Assembly (NCBI RefSeq): GCF_004769555.1
Contig: NZ_RQFY01000001.1
Location: 804,905-868,904 of the forward strand
DNA length: 64,000 nt
Direction: 5' to 3'
Origin: Leptospira koniambonensis
GTDB lineage: Bacteria > Spirochaetota > Leptospiria > Leptospirales > Leptospiraceae
Shown here: positions 46,508-56,080 of the stretch, in pieces
Numbering within the stretch: position 1 is the stretch's first letter
How the letters are laid out: each line of letters begins with the position of its first letter
Made by a program: the position numbers and the translations under genes
The notes under the pieces: model-generated
What the model was told of the DNA's origin: nothing
The model's database searches: none
The model's input: only the letters and a program-made list of their open reading frames with translations

Positions 46508-48984
46508 TAACGGAAAAACCACCTTCCTTTCACAAAGGAAGAGAATATAAAGAAAATTGGCAGAAGGAAAAGGACGATAGTCAAGAAGACTGAATTCCCC
46601 TTAATAAATTTCAGATCAGAATTCTGTTTTTGAGAACAAACCAAAATTTCATTCCTCTGGGTCTGGAATAATATTCCACCTTCCGCATCTTCCCAACTAG
46701 GAAAGAAGGATCTTCGAATAAGTTTACAATTATGATTTTCTAATGTAGATTGTTCCTGCTTTTCTGCAGAAGAAATTTCAGGTCCTGCAAAAATTTCTTC
46801 ATCCGAATAAATACGAGGTAAGATCGGGAGTTCAGGTAATAATACTGGTTCTTTAGGTTTTTCTTTTACAGGGAAAAATCTGCCTAAAAATTCATTTCTA
46901 TCTGAGAATGAAAGATCTCCGTATTTGGATTTGAATTCTTCCTTCCAAGTATTATGCTCTTTAGGAACATTCAATACTAGCAAACCCTGGAACCAATTAT
47001 TATAATTAGGTCCGATTGCTTCTATTTCCTTTTTGCCGATACGAGCGAATACGATTCCTGCATCTAATCCTTCGTGCAAGATCGCTTCGTTTGTATTATA
47101 CAAGAATCTTTTTGGGCGAAGTGATTTACCTCCGCTCAGTTCCTTATAATCAGCAACTCCCCAAGGTTTTTCAGTCAGGACCGCAATATCTGCACCTGGA
47201 TTTTTTACCTTAAATAGGAATAAGAAAGATTTATTCTCCAATTCTTTTTCGTAAGTTTCAGAAGGAGAATCATTTGTGCGCAATCCTTCTCTATTCACCC
47301 AACCTCTTACTAATTCAAAACGAGTCGGATTTAGTTTTAGGATTTTATAAAGTTTTTCAGTGGAACCTATAATATAAGAAGTTCCGTTCGCCTGCAAAAA
47401 TCTGTGGAGCCCAATACCTGCATCTTCCAAAGAAAGTTCTTCTTCATACCCTGGATTTTTTTTCCAAGCAGTCCATGGGAGATAGCGACTTAAATAAGGT
47501 TGAAGCGCAAGAGAAGTCAAAGAAGCATCCGCTTCCATTCCTAATAAACTTCTATGACCTGCTCTTCTGATCAACAGTCCCAATGTAAAAGGACTGTCCC
47601 CCCATTTTCTATGAGAGTCGATTTCTGGAAAAATTTTAGAATCTTTAGGAAGTTCCGAAAGTGCAACTTCTACATCTTTCATTTCCATAGCTGAGAAACT
47701 GTCTTTTAAGAATGTAGTATTCTCTTTCCATTCTAACTCTGGATGCCATAAGAAGAATCTTACTAATGCAAAGAACAAAAGTGCAGCGACTGAATATTGC
47801 GCGGTCAAAGAAGAAGTTCTATTTTTCAGCAAATGAACTGCAGTTTCCAAACCCGAAAAAGTTAAAAATAATAAAGAAAGATCTAATGCTCTATACCAAG
47901 GAAATCCTAAACCAGGGAAAAATTTAGAAAGAGACGTATCCACGCCGATCCAATAAAAGATCAAACTCGCAAAAAACACAAACCTGGAAGCAGGTGGAAA
48001 AATTTTACGTTTTAGAATAGAACGAATTCCTAATAGAAAGAGCGCTGGGAATACTACCTGTATCCAATGTAATCCTATGATAAAATTCCATAAGAAAGCG
48101 ATCACTCCACTTCCTTCCCAAATCGGCTTTAATGCTCCTGAGCCTAAAATAGAGATCAGTCCGGGAGTCGTATCCATTGGGAAAGTTTCCGCACGGTACG
48201 AAGAATATTTCAAAAAATTCCACCAAACAGGCGTAGCTACAATCAATGGAATGAAGAATGCGATGGAAAATGCTCTTTTCCCAAGCTCTTCTCCTAAGAA
48301 TAAGAAATAGATTAAAAGGGAAACTAGATAGAACAAAGAAGAAGGAAGATCCGAATAATAAACGCAAGCGCTTACTACCAGATATTTAGAAAGAGAGGAT
48401 AATTTTCCCGTGGTCCTATATTTTTCTAAATAATAAAAACCTAATAAACTCCAACCGAGTCCGAAAAATCCTGTCACAGAACCACTGAATAAGCCGACTA
48501 AGGAAAGTCCGAACGGCTCTTCTCCCGCGCATAAAAAGAAGAACAGAAGCCCTGACATTGCAAGCATCACAGTATTTGCTCTATGATTTGTCTCACTTAG
48601 GAGCAAAAGACTGAACTTGATAAATGCATACGTAAAAAGTAATATAGAAAGAAGAACTCCTATATTAAAAGAAAGAGAAAGTGAGGACCAGAAGAAGACA
48701 GTTTTATGAAGTACGGCGACCATAAAATAGAAGAATGGAGGCTGAAAGTAGAAGACAGGCATCCCAGAAAACCAGCGGCTATCATAACCCAAAGATTGTC
48801 CATTATCCAAAAATGAATCGTAGATCTCTGCCAAATGGGTTTGGGCATGAAGGCTCCAACCAGAGAGAGTATCTTCGCTAAATAAAAATCTGAATTTGAT
48901 AATAAGAACTAAGAATGAGGCGAGAAGTAATAAGGGCCTTCGCCAAGCCGGAGCAAGTCTCCATTTTTTCTGAAAAAAAGGCAT
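46507..48984 (-). CDS. large polytopic membrane protein, possibly glycosyltransferase-like
   Basis: An 825-residue protein with about twelve membrane helices over the first 420 residues, a long periplasmic C-terminal domain (about 430-790) and a final anchor helix (VFLTIVLFLLPIFFIFSSFV) before a basic end. The first periplasmic loop contains DSRWFSGMPVFYFQPPFFYF, reminiscent of GT-C fold glycosyltransferase or YfhO-like membrane proteins, where an acidic residue follows helix 1. No specific family is certain. The ATG at 48984 is preferred to a TTG at 49023. It is coupled to the DUF445 gene. Confidence 0.7.
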   Translation of the reverse strand: MPFFQKKWRLAPAWRRPLLLLASFLVLIIKFRFLFSEDTLSGWSLHAQTHLAEIYDSFLDNGQSLGYDSRWFSGMPVFYFQPPFFYFMVAVLHKTVFFWSSLSLSFNIGVLLSILLFTYAFIKFSLLLLSETNHRANTVMLAMSGLLFFFLCAGEEPFGLSLVGLFSGSVTGFFGLGWSLLGFYYLEKYRTTGKLSSLSKYLVVSACVYYSDLPSSLFYLVSLLIYFLFLGEELGKRAFSIAFFIPLIVATPVWWNFLKYSSYRAETFPMDTTPGLISILGSGALKPIWEGSGVIAFLWNFIIGLHWIQVVFPALFLLGIRSILKRKIFPPASRFVFFASLIFYWIGVDTSLSKFFPGLGFPWYRALDLSLLFLTFSGLETAVHLLKNRTSSLTAQYSVAALLFFALVRFFLWHPELEWKENTTFLKDSFSAMEMKDVEVALSELPKDSKIFPEIDSHRKWGDSPFTLGLLIRRAGHRSLLGMEADASLTSLALQPYLSRYLPWTAWKKNPGYEEELSLEDAGIGLHRFLQANGTSYIIGSTEKLYKILKLNPTRFELVRGWVNREGLRTNDSPSETYEKELENKSFLFLFKVKNPGADIAVLTEKPWGVADYKELSGGKSLRPKRFLYNTNEAILHEGLDAGIVFARIGKKEIEAIGPNYNNWFQGLLVLNVPKEHNTWKEEFKSKYGDLSFSDRNEFLGRFFPVKEKPKEPVLLPELPILPRIYSDEEIFAGPEISSAEKQEQSTLENHNCKLIRRSFFPSWEDAEGGILFQTQRNEILVCSQKQNSDLKFIKGNSVFLTIVLFLLPIFFIFSSFVKGRWFFR

Positions 48985-49048
48985 GCCGAGAGGGTAAGGA
49001 AAACCCCTGGAATTGACAAGCAAAAGAGGATATTAAGGGGAAGGATTC

Positions 49049-49066
49049 GCCCCGAGAGCTCGGGGC
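49049..49066. repeat. 8-bp inverted repeat
   Basis: GCCCCGAG / CTCGGGGC around AG, flanked by AAAAA on the right. The T-run on the minus strand precedes rather than follows the hairpin, so it does not look like a standard terminator for the small gene at 49080-49214. Confidence 0.5.
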
Positions 49067-49079
49067 AAAAAGAGGAAGA

Positions 49080-49214
49080 CTATTCCTCTTTTACATTCTC
49101 TTGAACGTACTTTCTAAATTCAGCTTCGCTCATCTTGTCCGCATATAATGGATACAGAGCCGTAATCAACTCTTCCAAGGTGGGGAATTTTGCCCCGTCG
49201 AGCTTGAATGCCAT
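49080..49214 (-). CDS. 44-residue small protein, unknown function
   Basis: Reads MAFKLDGAKFPTLEELITAL, then YPLYADKMSEAEFRKYVQEN and VKEE, followed by TAG. The ATG at 49214 has GAGG 5 bases upstream (GAGGACCCTATG). The composition is typical of a soluble acidic helical protein with strong amphipathic helices, not of random sequence. It occupies what would otherwise be a 340-base gap. No family is known to me; a small regulatory or adaptor protein is a guess. Confidence 0.65.
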   Translation of the reverse strand: MAFKLDGAKFPTLEELITALYPLYADKMSEAEFRKYVQENVKEE

Positions 49215-49360
49215 AGGGTCCTCTACAAGGTAACGATTTCGGGATCCATTCTTAAAAGTATGGACCCGTTCACCTTCTCTCTAACCATGATTTTCGGGGT
49301 CCAATACAATAAAACTAGAAAACGTTCCGATATTCCCGAAAGAATAAATGTTTTTCTAAC

Positions 49361-51406
49361 CTAGGAACGTTGGTCTTCTATTCCCAAGACTAGTATATCG
49401 TCCTTGGGTTCAGAAGTTCCTAAAAATCTGAATAGATCTTCTTGGATGCCGCTTAATAATTCTTCTAAACTTTGAGTGTCTCCAGTTCTTAGGGAGGCGA
49501 GCACCCTTTCTATTCCATAAAAATCTCCAGGAAGTCTGGAAGATTCAGTGAGTCCGTCCGTAAAACAGAGAATCCTAAAACCTGGAGTGAGTAGTATCTC
49601 CTTATCTTCGAAATGGAAATTTTCTAAAAGACCTACTAACGGATTTTCGCATTCGATGATATGTTCTTCGTCTTTTGTCTGTACTAAAACTGGAGGAGAT
49701 CCTGCCAAAGAAAGAGTGAGATTTTTTCCATCAGGTGAAATTTCTAAAATGGATGCGGAGAAGAATGTGGAAACATTTCCATACTTACCATGGAATTGGG
49801 AGCCAATCTCTGAGAGTAATTTTCCAGGACTTTCTTCTTTTAATCTAAGGTCTTCGTAAACACTTCGGATCAGTATTGTGATAAGTGCTGCCTGTATCCC
49901 ATGTCCGGTTGCATCTGCTAAAAAGATGCGGATCTTTCCGCTTGGAAGTTCTGTGATATCATAAAGATCTCCGCCTACTTCTGCCAATGGTTTATGGAGG
50001 ATCCCAAATTTGATTTGCCCTATCTTCTTTGCAGTGGCATCTTCTAAATTTAAGAGTCCTTTTTGGATCTCTCTTGCAACATTCAGATCATTTTGGATAA
50101 GACGAAGTGCATTTCTAAGTTGTTTGGTCCTCTCTTCTACCCTTCTTTCTAAATTCCTGGAAAGATCCAAAAGTCTGTCCAAACTTTCAGAACTTCTGAT
50201 AGATAAGAATACAGACTGAGCAACTATAAATACGAATGCGCCAATATTTGTAAAATATCCTGTATCCAAATAGAATGTCGCGTATAAGATATCGTGGATC
50301 ATCGCAGCATATACAAACACGAAACCAGCTAGAATGATGAGTGCACCTTTTCTTCTTCTTAAAGAAGCTTTAGTAAGAGAAAATAATCCGAGTGTTCCTG
50401 CAAGAAACGCCACCAGATAATAAATAGTAATGGTGAAAGTGAATATTCTGACAGGAAATACTAAAACTACAATACAAGCACCAATCGCGATCCACCATAC
50501 AAGATCTACAAGGATCCGTTTTAACTCTCTAGGAAAAACGGAAAGTATATAACTTAAAAAAACAGGGATTGCTAGGTAAAATGTAACGTATTCTATCCTG
50601 ACATAGTGATGGTATTTTAGAAAATCAAGATATTCTGAAATGATCCTTGTGCCTGAGAATAAACCTCTTGCCGCCATGATCACGCAGTAGGTCCCAAAAT
50701 ACATGGAGGCAGCTTCTCCCCTTCGCACAACAGCATAGATAAGATGGAGTAGACCTATACAGAATAATCCTCCTGCTAAGAATAGATCCAAAAATCTTTC
50801 TGCATTCCATGTCTTCTCTACGGTAGAAGCAGTTCCAAATCGAATAGGTGCCCAAAAACCTCCCAGTCTATGGTCCCTATTTGCGATCTGCATGTCTATA
50901 TGCAGATCCTCTCCCTCAGGAGTGAACTTCACTAGTTTATTACACCAGGCAGGTTTGACTTCAAAAATGGTAATATCAGAAGAAGAAGGAAATTCCACTT
51001 CTCCGCAAGAGGCTAAAAGTTTGCCATTCACATACAAAAAGTAAGAAGAGCTTTGCTCTTGTAAGATAAATGCAAGTTCTCCATAATTTCTATTTAGTTT
51101 AAGATTAAGTTCATAGGTTCCATAACCTTCCCCCAATCTAGATCCGTTCTTACCATTCCAGGAAGAAGGTACACTGACTATCTCGTAGGAGTTCTGACTT
51201 TCTGATCCTGAACTTTTCCAGTACAACCATTTGAATTTCCAGAGCCCAGAAAGTAGAATTGGCCCCTGCTCTTCCAAATCATAATTTTTTAATTCAAGTA
51301 CTCCCTGGACAATAGAAGGATGTTCTACTTTTGAAAAAGATTCGGAACATCCAGAAAAGAAGAATGGGAAAAATATCAGAATTAAGAGTGTGAAGGCCTT
51401 ATTCAT
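49361..51406 (-). CDS. 7TM-type membrane receptor with SpoIIE (PP2C) phosphatase domain
   Basis: A 681-residue signalling protein. A lipoprotein-like or signal leader (FPFFFSGC) is followed by a periplasmic 7TMR-DISM-type sensor domain (about 40-190), seven membrane helices (about 205-410), a short coiled coil (LSRNLERRVEERTKQLRNAL) and a C-terminal SpoIIE phosphatase domain with GGDLYD, LADATGHGIQA and CFTDGLTES. It would dephosphorylate a protein, usually an anti-sigma-factor antagonist, in response to an extracellular ligand. The ATG at 51406 starts the hydrophobic leader; a TTG at 51463 would add a basic stretch. Confidence 0.88.
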   Translation of the reverse strand: MNKAFTLLILIFFPFFFSGCSESFSKVEHPSIVQGVLELKNYDLEEQGPILLSGLWKFKWLYWKSSGSESQNSYEIVSVPSSWNGKNGSRLGEGYGTYELNLKLNRNYGELAFILQEQSSSYFLYVNGKLLASCGEVEFPSSSDITIFEVKPAWCNKLVKFTPEGEDLHIDMQIANRDHRLGGFWAPIRFGTASTVEKTWNAERFLDLFLAGGLFCIGLLHLIYAVVRRGEAASMYFGTYCVIMAARGLFSGTRIISEYLDFLKYHHYVRIEYVTFYLAIPVFLSYILSVFPRELKRILVDLVWWIAIGACIVVLVFPVRIFTFTITIYYLVAFLAGTLGLFSLTKASLRRRKGALIILAGFVFVYAAMIHDILYATFYLDTGYFTNIGAFVFIVAQSVFLSIRSSESLDRLLDLSRNLERRVEERTKQLRNALRLIQNDLNVAREIQKGLLNLEDATAKKIGQIKFGILHKPLAEVGGDLYDITELPSGKIRIFLADATGHGIQAALITILIRSVYEDLRLKEESPGKLLSEIGSQFHGKYGNVSTFFSASILEISPDGKNLTLSLAGSPPVLVQTKDEEHIIECENPLVGLLENFHFEDKEILLTPGFRILCFTDGLTESSRLPGDFYGIERVLASLRTGDTQSLEELLSGIQEDLFRFLGTSEPKDDILVLGIEDQRS

Positions 51407-51499
51407 TTTTTGGAAAATCCGCTTTAACCGAAGTCTGAGGGATCGAATCAAAAAAGCGTTCAAAATAGGAAAAAAATGTTTTAAAATATAAAACCCTTC

Positions 51500-51530
51500 T
51501 TGACAAAAAGAAAGGCATTCCGACTATAAC
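51500..51530 (+). promoter_or_regulatory. candidate promoter of the sulfate-transport operon
   Basis: TTGACA at 51500-51505 and TATAAC at 51525-51530, separated by 19 bases, lie 60 bases before the sbp start. The spacing is longer than the ideal 17. Confidence 0.4.
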
Positions 51531-51538
51531 AGATAAAT

Positions 51539-51577
51539 ATCCAATTTATTGGATAAAAATTCCGACTTATCGTCGGA
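51539..51577 (+). promoter_or_regulatory. two adjacent inverted repeats in the sbp leader
   Basis: ATCCAAT / ATTGGAT (51539-51545, 51548-51554) and TCCGAC / GTCGGA (51561-51566, 51572-51577). The second hairpin overlaps the Shine-Dalgarno GGAAGGGA (51575-51582), so it could control translation; the first could be a repressor operator for sulfur control. Confidence 0.45.
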
Positions 51578-51589
51578 AGGGACGTAAAA

Positions 51590-52648
51590 GTGAACCTTAT
51601 GAAAGCAAAATCTAATAATTCTGTACTACGGTCAATTGCCAAAGGAATCGGCGCCCTGGCCTTAACCGGTATCTTCTCTTTATCCGCTTACGCGAATGAC
51701 ACCTTATTAAACGTTTCTTTCGACCCGACCAGGGAGCTTTACGAAGAAATTAATAAGAAATTCGTAGAATCTTGGAAGAAGAAGTCTGGCAAAGACCTTA
51801 CTATCCAACAATCCCATGGCGGATCCGGAAAACAAGCTAGAGCGGTAATCGACGGATTAGAAGCGGATGTAGTAACTCTTGCACTCGCTTATGATATCGA
51901 TAGCATCGTTACCAACGGTGGATCTGTTTCTAAAGATTGGGAGAAAGCATTCCCGAACCATTCTACTCCATACTACTCTACAATCGTTTTCTTAGTTAGA
52001 AAAGGTAACCCTAAAGCGATCAAAGATTGGGACGATGTTGTAAAACCAGGGATTGGAGTGATCACACCAAACCCTAAAACTTCTGGTGGAGCTCGTTGGA
52101 ATTATTTAGCAGCTTGGGGATTCGCTAAGAAAAAATACAAAACAGAAGAAGCTGCAACTCAGTTCGTTAAAAATCTCTATAAGAACACTTCTGTCCTGGA
52201 CACTGGTGCCAGAGGATCCACTACTACTTTCGTTCAAAGGGGAATCGGTGATGTTCTTCTTGCTTGGGAAAATGAAGCAGAACTTGCTCTATCCGAGTCC
52301 AGAAAAGCAAACGGTGGAGTCGCTCAGTTCGAAGTGGTTTATCCAAGCACAAGTATCCTTGCTGAAACTCCTGTAGCAATCGTTGAAAAAGTGGCTGCTA
52401 AAAAAGGAACCACTGAAGTAGCAAAAGCTTACCTGGAATTCTTATACACTAAAGAAGGCCAAGAAATCGTCGCTAAACATTTCTTCCGTCCAAATGATGC
52501 AGCTATCCTAAAAGCGAATGTTGCTAAATTCCCTAAACTTCAATTATTCGATGTAAGAAGTATTGAAGGTTCTTGGGCGGCAGCTCATAAAAAACATTTC
52601 GCTGACGGTGGTCTTTTTGACTCAATCTACGGCGAAGCAAAGAAGTAA
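51590..52648 (+). CDS. sbp: periplasmic sulfate/thiosulfate-binding protein
   Basis: A 352-residue solute-binding protein for the ABC importer encoded downstream. The signal peptide is cleaved after about residue 35 (LSAYA). Sulfate-binding family motifs: [56 protein letters not shown] and [27 protein letters not shown]. The GTG at 51590 fits a GGAAGGGA ribosome-binding site 7 bases away better than the ATG three codons later. A hairpin between this gene and cysT would allow much more binding protein than permease. Confidence 0.93.
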   Translation: MNLMKAKSNNSVLRSIAKGIGALALTGIFSLSAYANDTLLNVSFDPTRELYEEINKKFVESWKKKSGKDLTIQQSHGGSGKQARAVIDGLEADVVTLALAYDIDSIVTNGGSVSKDWEKAFPNHSTPYYSTIVFLVRKGNPKAIKDWDDVVKPGIGVITPNPKTSGGARWNYLAAWGFAKKKYKTEEAATQFVKNLYKNTSVLDTGARGSTTTFVQRGIGDVLLAWENEAELALSESRKANGGVAQFEVVYPSTSILAETPVAIVEKVAAKKGTTEVAKAYLEFLYTKEGQEIVAKHFFRPNDAAILKANVAKFPKLQLFDVRSIEGSWAAAHKKHFADGGLFDSIYGEAKK

Positions 52649-52679
52649 GTAGGAACTCCAACTGACATTGATAAAAAGG

Positions 52680-52706
52680 GAGCCGCCTCAAGGCGGCTCT
52701 TGGTTT
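52680..52706 (+). terminator. intra-operon hairpin (partial terminator) between sbp and cysT
   Basis: GAGCCGCC / GGCGGCTC with a TCAA loop (52680-52699), followed by TTGGTTT. It lies 31 bases after the sbp stop and 46 bases before the cysT start, and probably acts as an attenuator or mRNA stabiliser. Confidence 0.75.
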
Positions 52707-52752
52707 GACGAAATAGAGCGTTTCTCAAGAATCGACTCAAAGGGTTTCCTGT

Positions 52753-53580
52753 TTGAAGCTAATTTTTCGTCCTTATTCTAAAACAAGCTTTGGTCTGTCC
52801 TTGGGGCTCACTGTCTTCTACCTAAGCCTTCTAGTAATCATTCCATTATCCGCATTATTTTTCAAATCTGCAACCTTAGGTGTTTCTGGACTTTGGGAAG
52901 TTCTTTCTGAGGATCGAATTAAACAGGCTCTGTATTTAAGTTTTGGAGCGGGCGGAGTCGCAGCCGTTATCAATCTATTCGTAGGATTTTTATTTGCCTG
53001 GGTTTTGGTTCGTTATGATTTCCCTGGTAAAAAAATCTTAGATTCACTCGTGGATCTTCCATTCACTCTTCCTACAGCGGTTGCTGGTATCGCGCTTACC
53101 ACAATCTATGCACCTAACGGTTTTATAGGAAAATATTTCGAAGCTTATGGGATCAAGATCGCATACACCCCGATCGGGATTGTGATCGCTTTGGTATTCA
53201 TTGGATTTCCTTTCGTAGTTAGAACTGTTCAACCAATCTTAGAAGATCTTCCTAAAGAACTGGAAGAAAGTGCATATTGTTTAGGAGCGAATAGATTCCA
53301 AACATTCGCAAAAGTTATTTTACCAGAGTTGATTCCTTCTCTACTCGCAGGAACCAGTATGGCGTTTGCAAGAGGGATTGGAGAATACGGATCAGTTGTT
53401 TTTATTTCAGGAAACCTTCCAGGAAAAACTGAAATTCTTCCGCTACTCATAGTTACCAAATTGGAACAGTACGAATACGCAAAGGCCACCGGGATCGCGG
53501 TACTAATGCTCGTTCTATCCTTTACGATCATGTTTGGGATTAACTATCTGCAAAACAGAGCCTCTAGGAGACTAGGATGA
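52753..53580 (+). CDS. cysT: sulfate ABC transporter permease CysT/CysU
   Basis: A 275-residue inner-membrane permease with six helices and the binding-protein-dependent transport signature [27 protein letters not shown] (EAA loop, about 173-199) that contacts Cys[19 protein letters not shown] is typical of the sulfate/molybdate branch. It starts at a TTG (52753); no ATG is present before the first helix. The stop overlaps the cysW start by 4 bases. Confidence 0.93.
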   Translation: MKLIFRPYSKTSFGLSLGLTVFYLSLLVIIPLSALFFKSATLGVSGLWEVLSEDRIKQALYLSFGAGGVAAVINLFVGFLFAWVLVRYDFPGKKILDSLVDLPFTLPTAVAGIALTTIYAPNGFIGKYFEAYGIKIAYTPIGIVIALVFIGFPFVVRTVQPILEDLPKELEESAYCLGANRFQTFAKVILPELIPSLLAGTSMAFARGIGEYGSVVFISGNLPGKTEILPLLIVTKLEQYEYAKATGIAVLMLVLSFTIMFGINYLQNRASRRLG

Positions 53581-54467
53581 AAGAAGCAGAATCTGTTTGG
53601 ATCCGCTTAACTCTGATCGTTTCGGTCTTAGTGCTTGCGTTCATCATTCTAATCTTACCGATCACAGTAGTTTTTTTAGAAGCATTTGCTCAAGGTTGGG
53701 ACGCTTATTTACAAGGATTACAAGATAGCGACACGATCGCCGCAATGTTAATGACATTGAAGGTAGCAGCGATAGCAGTTCCTTTGAATACTGTATTCGG
53801 ATTGATAGCTGCATTTCTATTAACCAGGTTCGAATTCCCAGGTAAAAATATTTTACTTACCATTATAGATTCACCTTTTGCAGTTTCCCCCGTAATATCT
53901 GGTCTTATCTTCCTATTACTTTTTGGAAAACAAGGATGGATGGGAGATGTATTAGAAGAATGGAATATTAAGATCGTATTCAATACTCCAGGCCTTGTAA
54001 TAGCAACTGTGTTTATCACACTTCCTTTTGTTGCAAGAGAACTAATCCCTTTAATGCAAAGTCAGGGAAAAGAAGAAGAGGAAGCTGGGATTTTACTCGG
54101 TGCTTCTCTCTACCAAACATTTATCAAAATTATTATCCCGAATATTAAATGGGGACTATTATACGGATTAATTCTTTGTAACGCGAGAGCGATGGGAGAA
54201 TTCGGAGCGGTTTCCGTATTATCAGGGCATATCCGTGGAAAAACGAATACATTGCCTCTACAAATAGAAATGTTGTACAATGAGTATAATTCTGTGGGAG
54301 CATTTTCTGCGGCTTCTGTACTTGTATTCCTTTCCTTACTTACCCTACTCTTAAAAACAATTTTAGAAAGAAATCTTCATCGAAGAGAAGAGATAGTGAT
54401 TCCTGAAGAACTTGTCGGGGAAAAAAATTCAAAAAAAAAGAAAGGTCCTCAGGATTTTCAGATTTAG
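53577..54467 (+). CDS. cysW: sulfate ABC transporter permease CysW
   Basis: A 296-residue partner permease with six helices, the [20 protein letters not shown] segment and the EAA-type loop [21 protein letters not shown] (about 163-183). It ends in a Lys-rich tail ([10 protein letters not shown]). It overlaps cysT (ATGA) and precedes cysA by 9 bases. Together with CysT it forms the transmembrane channel of the sulfate importer. Confidence 0.93.
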   Translation: MKEAESVWIRLTLIVSVLVLAFIILILPITVVFLEAFAQGWDAYLQGLQDSDTIAAMLMTLKVAAIAVPLNTVFGLIAAFLLTRFEFPGKNILLTIIDSPFAVSPVISGLIFLLLFGKQGWMGDVLEEWNIKIVFNTPGLVIATVFITLPFVARELIPLMQSQGKEEEEAGILLGASLYQTFIKIIIPNIKWGLLYGLILCNARAMGEFGAVSVLSGHIRGKTNTLPLQIEMLYNEYNSVGAFSAASVLVFLSLLTLLLKTILERNLHRREEIVIPEELVGEKNSKKKKGPQDFQI

Positions 54468-54476
54468 GAGTATAGA

Positions 54477-55550
54477 ATGTCCATAGAGATTCGAAATGTA
54501 AGCAAACGATTCGGAAAATTCCAAGCCTTGGACCAAGTGGACCTTACCATTCCTGAAGGAAATCTGGTCGCATTACTTGGACCTTCCGGAAGCGGCAAGA
54601 CCACTCTACTTAGGATCATTGCAGGCTTAGACACTCCTGACGAAGGCGAAGTATTATTCAATGGAGAAAAATCCAAATCCAAAAATTCCAAGGACAGAGG
54701 AGTAGGATTCGTATTCCAACATTATGCTCTCTTCCGTCACATGACAATTTTTGAGAATATCGCATTCGGTCTAAAAGTCCGTCCAAGATCTACAAGACCT
54801 TCTAAACAAGAGATCCAAGAGAAAGTATTCCAACTTCTGAAACTTGTTCAGTTAGAAAATTTCCATGCAAGATTTCCTTTCGAGTTATCCGGAGGGCAAA
54901 GACAAAGGGTGGCATTAGCAAGAGCTTTAGCAATTGAACCTAAGTTTTTACTTTTGGACGAACCTTTCGGAGCCTTGGATGCAAAAGTTAGAAAAGAATT
55001 ACGCACCTGGCTCAGAAGACTTCATGATGAGATCCATATTACAAGTGTGTTCGTAACTCATGACCAAGAAGAAGCATTGGAAGTCAGCGATTCTATCGTT
55101 ATCTTAAGATCCGGAAAAATCGAGCAGATCGGTACTCCTGACGAAGTATATAATAAACCTAAAACTCCTTTCGTATTCCATTTCTTAGGCGATGTAAACC
55201 TATTCCATGGAAGGATCCACGAAGGAACTGCAAAGATAGGCGATCTAAATGTAGAAACACCTGAACATTCAGACGTGGTAGATAAAGAAGGAGTTGCTTA
55301 CGTTAGACCTTATGACGTAGAAATTTCCAGAACTTCTTCCCAAGGTATTCCTGCAGAAATCCAGTATATTCATTCTACCGGTAGAAATGTAAGAATAGAA
55401 TTAAAACGTTTAGATTCAGGAACTCTAATCGAGTCATTATTAGACCAATCTGCTTTTAAAGAATTGAATCTATTACCTGGTGAAACAGTTTATTTAAGGA
55501 TCAGAAAAGCCAAAGTATATGTAGAATATTTGGAAGATTTTTCGATCTAA
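54477..55550 (+). CDS. cysA: sulfate ABC transporter ATP-binding protein
   Basis: A 357-residue ATPase with Walker [10 protein letters not shown], signature [16 protein letters not shown], Walker [12 protein letters not shown] and switch [10 protein letters not shown], followed by a TOBE-type C-terminal domain (about 235-355). It powers import of sulfate and related anions through CysT/CysW. TTAGGAG sits 6 bases before the ATG. It is the last gene of the sbp-cysT-cysW-cysA operon, closed by a terminator at 55583. Confidence 0.94.
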   Translation: MSIEIRNVSKRFGKFQALDQVDLTIPEGNLVALLGPSGSGKTTLLRIIAGLDTPDEGEVLFNGEKSKSKNSKDRGVGFVFQHYALFRHMTIFENIAFGLKVRPRSTRPSKQEIQEKVFQLLKLVQLENFHARFPFELSGGQRQRVALARALAIEPKFLLLDEPFGALDAKVRKELRTWLRRLHDEIHITSVFVTHDQEEALEVSDSIVILRSGKIEQIGTPDEVYNKPKTPFVFHFLGDVNLFHGRIHEGTAKIGDLNVETPEHSDVVDKEGVAYVRPYDVEISRTSSQGIPAEIQYIHSTGRNVRIELKRLDSGTLIESLLDQSAFKELNLLPGETVYLRIRKAKVYVEYLEDFSI

Positions 55551-55582
55551 TTAGAAAGAATTAGAAAAGAATAATAAAGAAA

Positions 55583-55608
55583 ATCCCCGCATTACCGGGG
55601 ATTTTTTG
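55583..55608 (+). terminator. terminator after cysA (works for both strands)
   Basis: ATCCCCG / CGGGGAT around CATTAC, with A-run before and TTTTTT after. It lies 32 bases after the cysA stop and 12 bases before the 3' end of the convergent secreted-protein gene. Confidence 0.9.
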
Positions 55609-55620
55609 TATCAGTAGATC

Positions 55621-55980
55621 TTATTTGGTCAGTATCTCAGTACCTGTTCCGTTCCCCCAAGTACCTTCTAATCGATTTCCACCATTTTTAACAGTATAGA
55701 TAACTGGGTAAGTATCGCCCCAATCTACTGTTAAAGTGCTTCCACTCAAAGTACCTGTTCCAGAAAAACTATTTCCTACAGACCATTCAAAATTGTAAGA
55801 CCCATCCTCATTTAAAGTGATCGTAACACTTCCTTTGTATTTACTTCCGTTCGGATTTGTACCTGTTACCTTATAAGTTCCGTAAACGTTCGAAGTTTGA
55901 GCACTCAAATAAGAGAAGGAAATGGTCAAAGCGATCACGGTGAATAAAGCTATAATTTTTGCTTTAGGGTTTCTAAACAT
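55621..55980 (-). CDS. small secreted beta-rich protein
   Basis: A 119-residue protein with a Sec signal peptide (cleavage near SYLSAQ, residue 27). The mature part is a compact beta domain with repeated Gly/Thr/Ser strands (GTYKVTGTNPNGSKYKGSVT, SYNFEWSVGNSFSGTGTLSG, RLEGTWGNGTG), a pattern seen in small lipocalin-like or ligand-binding secreted domains. GGAGG lies 6 bases before the ATG. Monocistronic. No specific function. Confidence 0.78.
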   Translation of the reverse strand: MFRNPKAKIIALFTVIALTISFSYLSAQTSNVYGTYKVTGTNPNGSKYKGSVTITLNEDGSYNFEWSVGNSFSGTGTLSGSTLTVDWGDTYPVIYTVKNGGNRLEGTWGNGTGTEILTK

Positions 55981-56080
55981 GAATACCTCCCAGGTTGAGG
56001 GGAAAATCTAAACATAGATCCGGATCTAATCAAGATCTTTATGCGAACTCAGAAAACATTTATTTCCAACTGGAATCTCT

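Noticed and set aside
49049..49066. Terminator for the small gene at 49080-49214
   Set aside because: The hairpin is not followed by a T-run in the direction of that gene.
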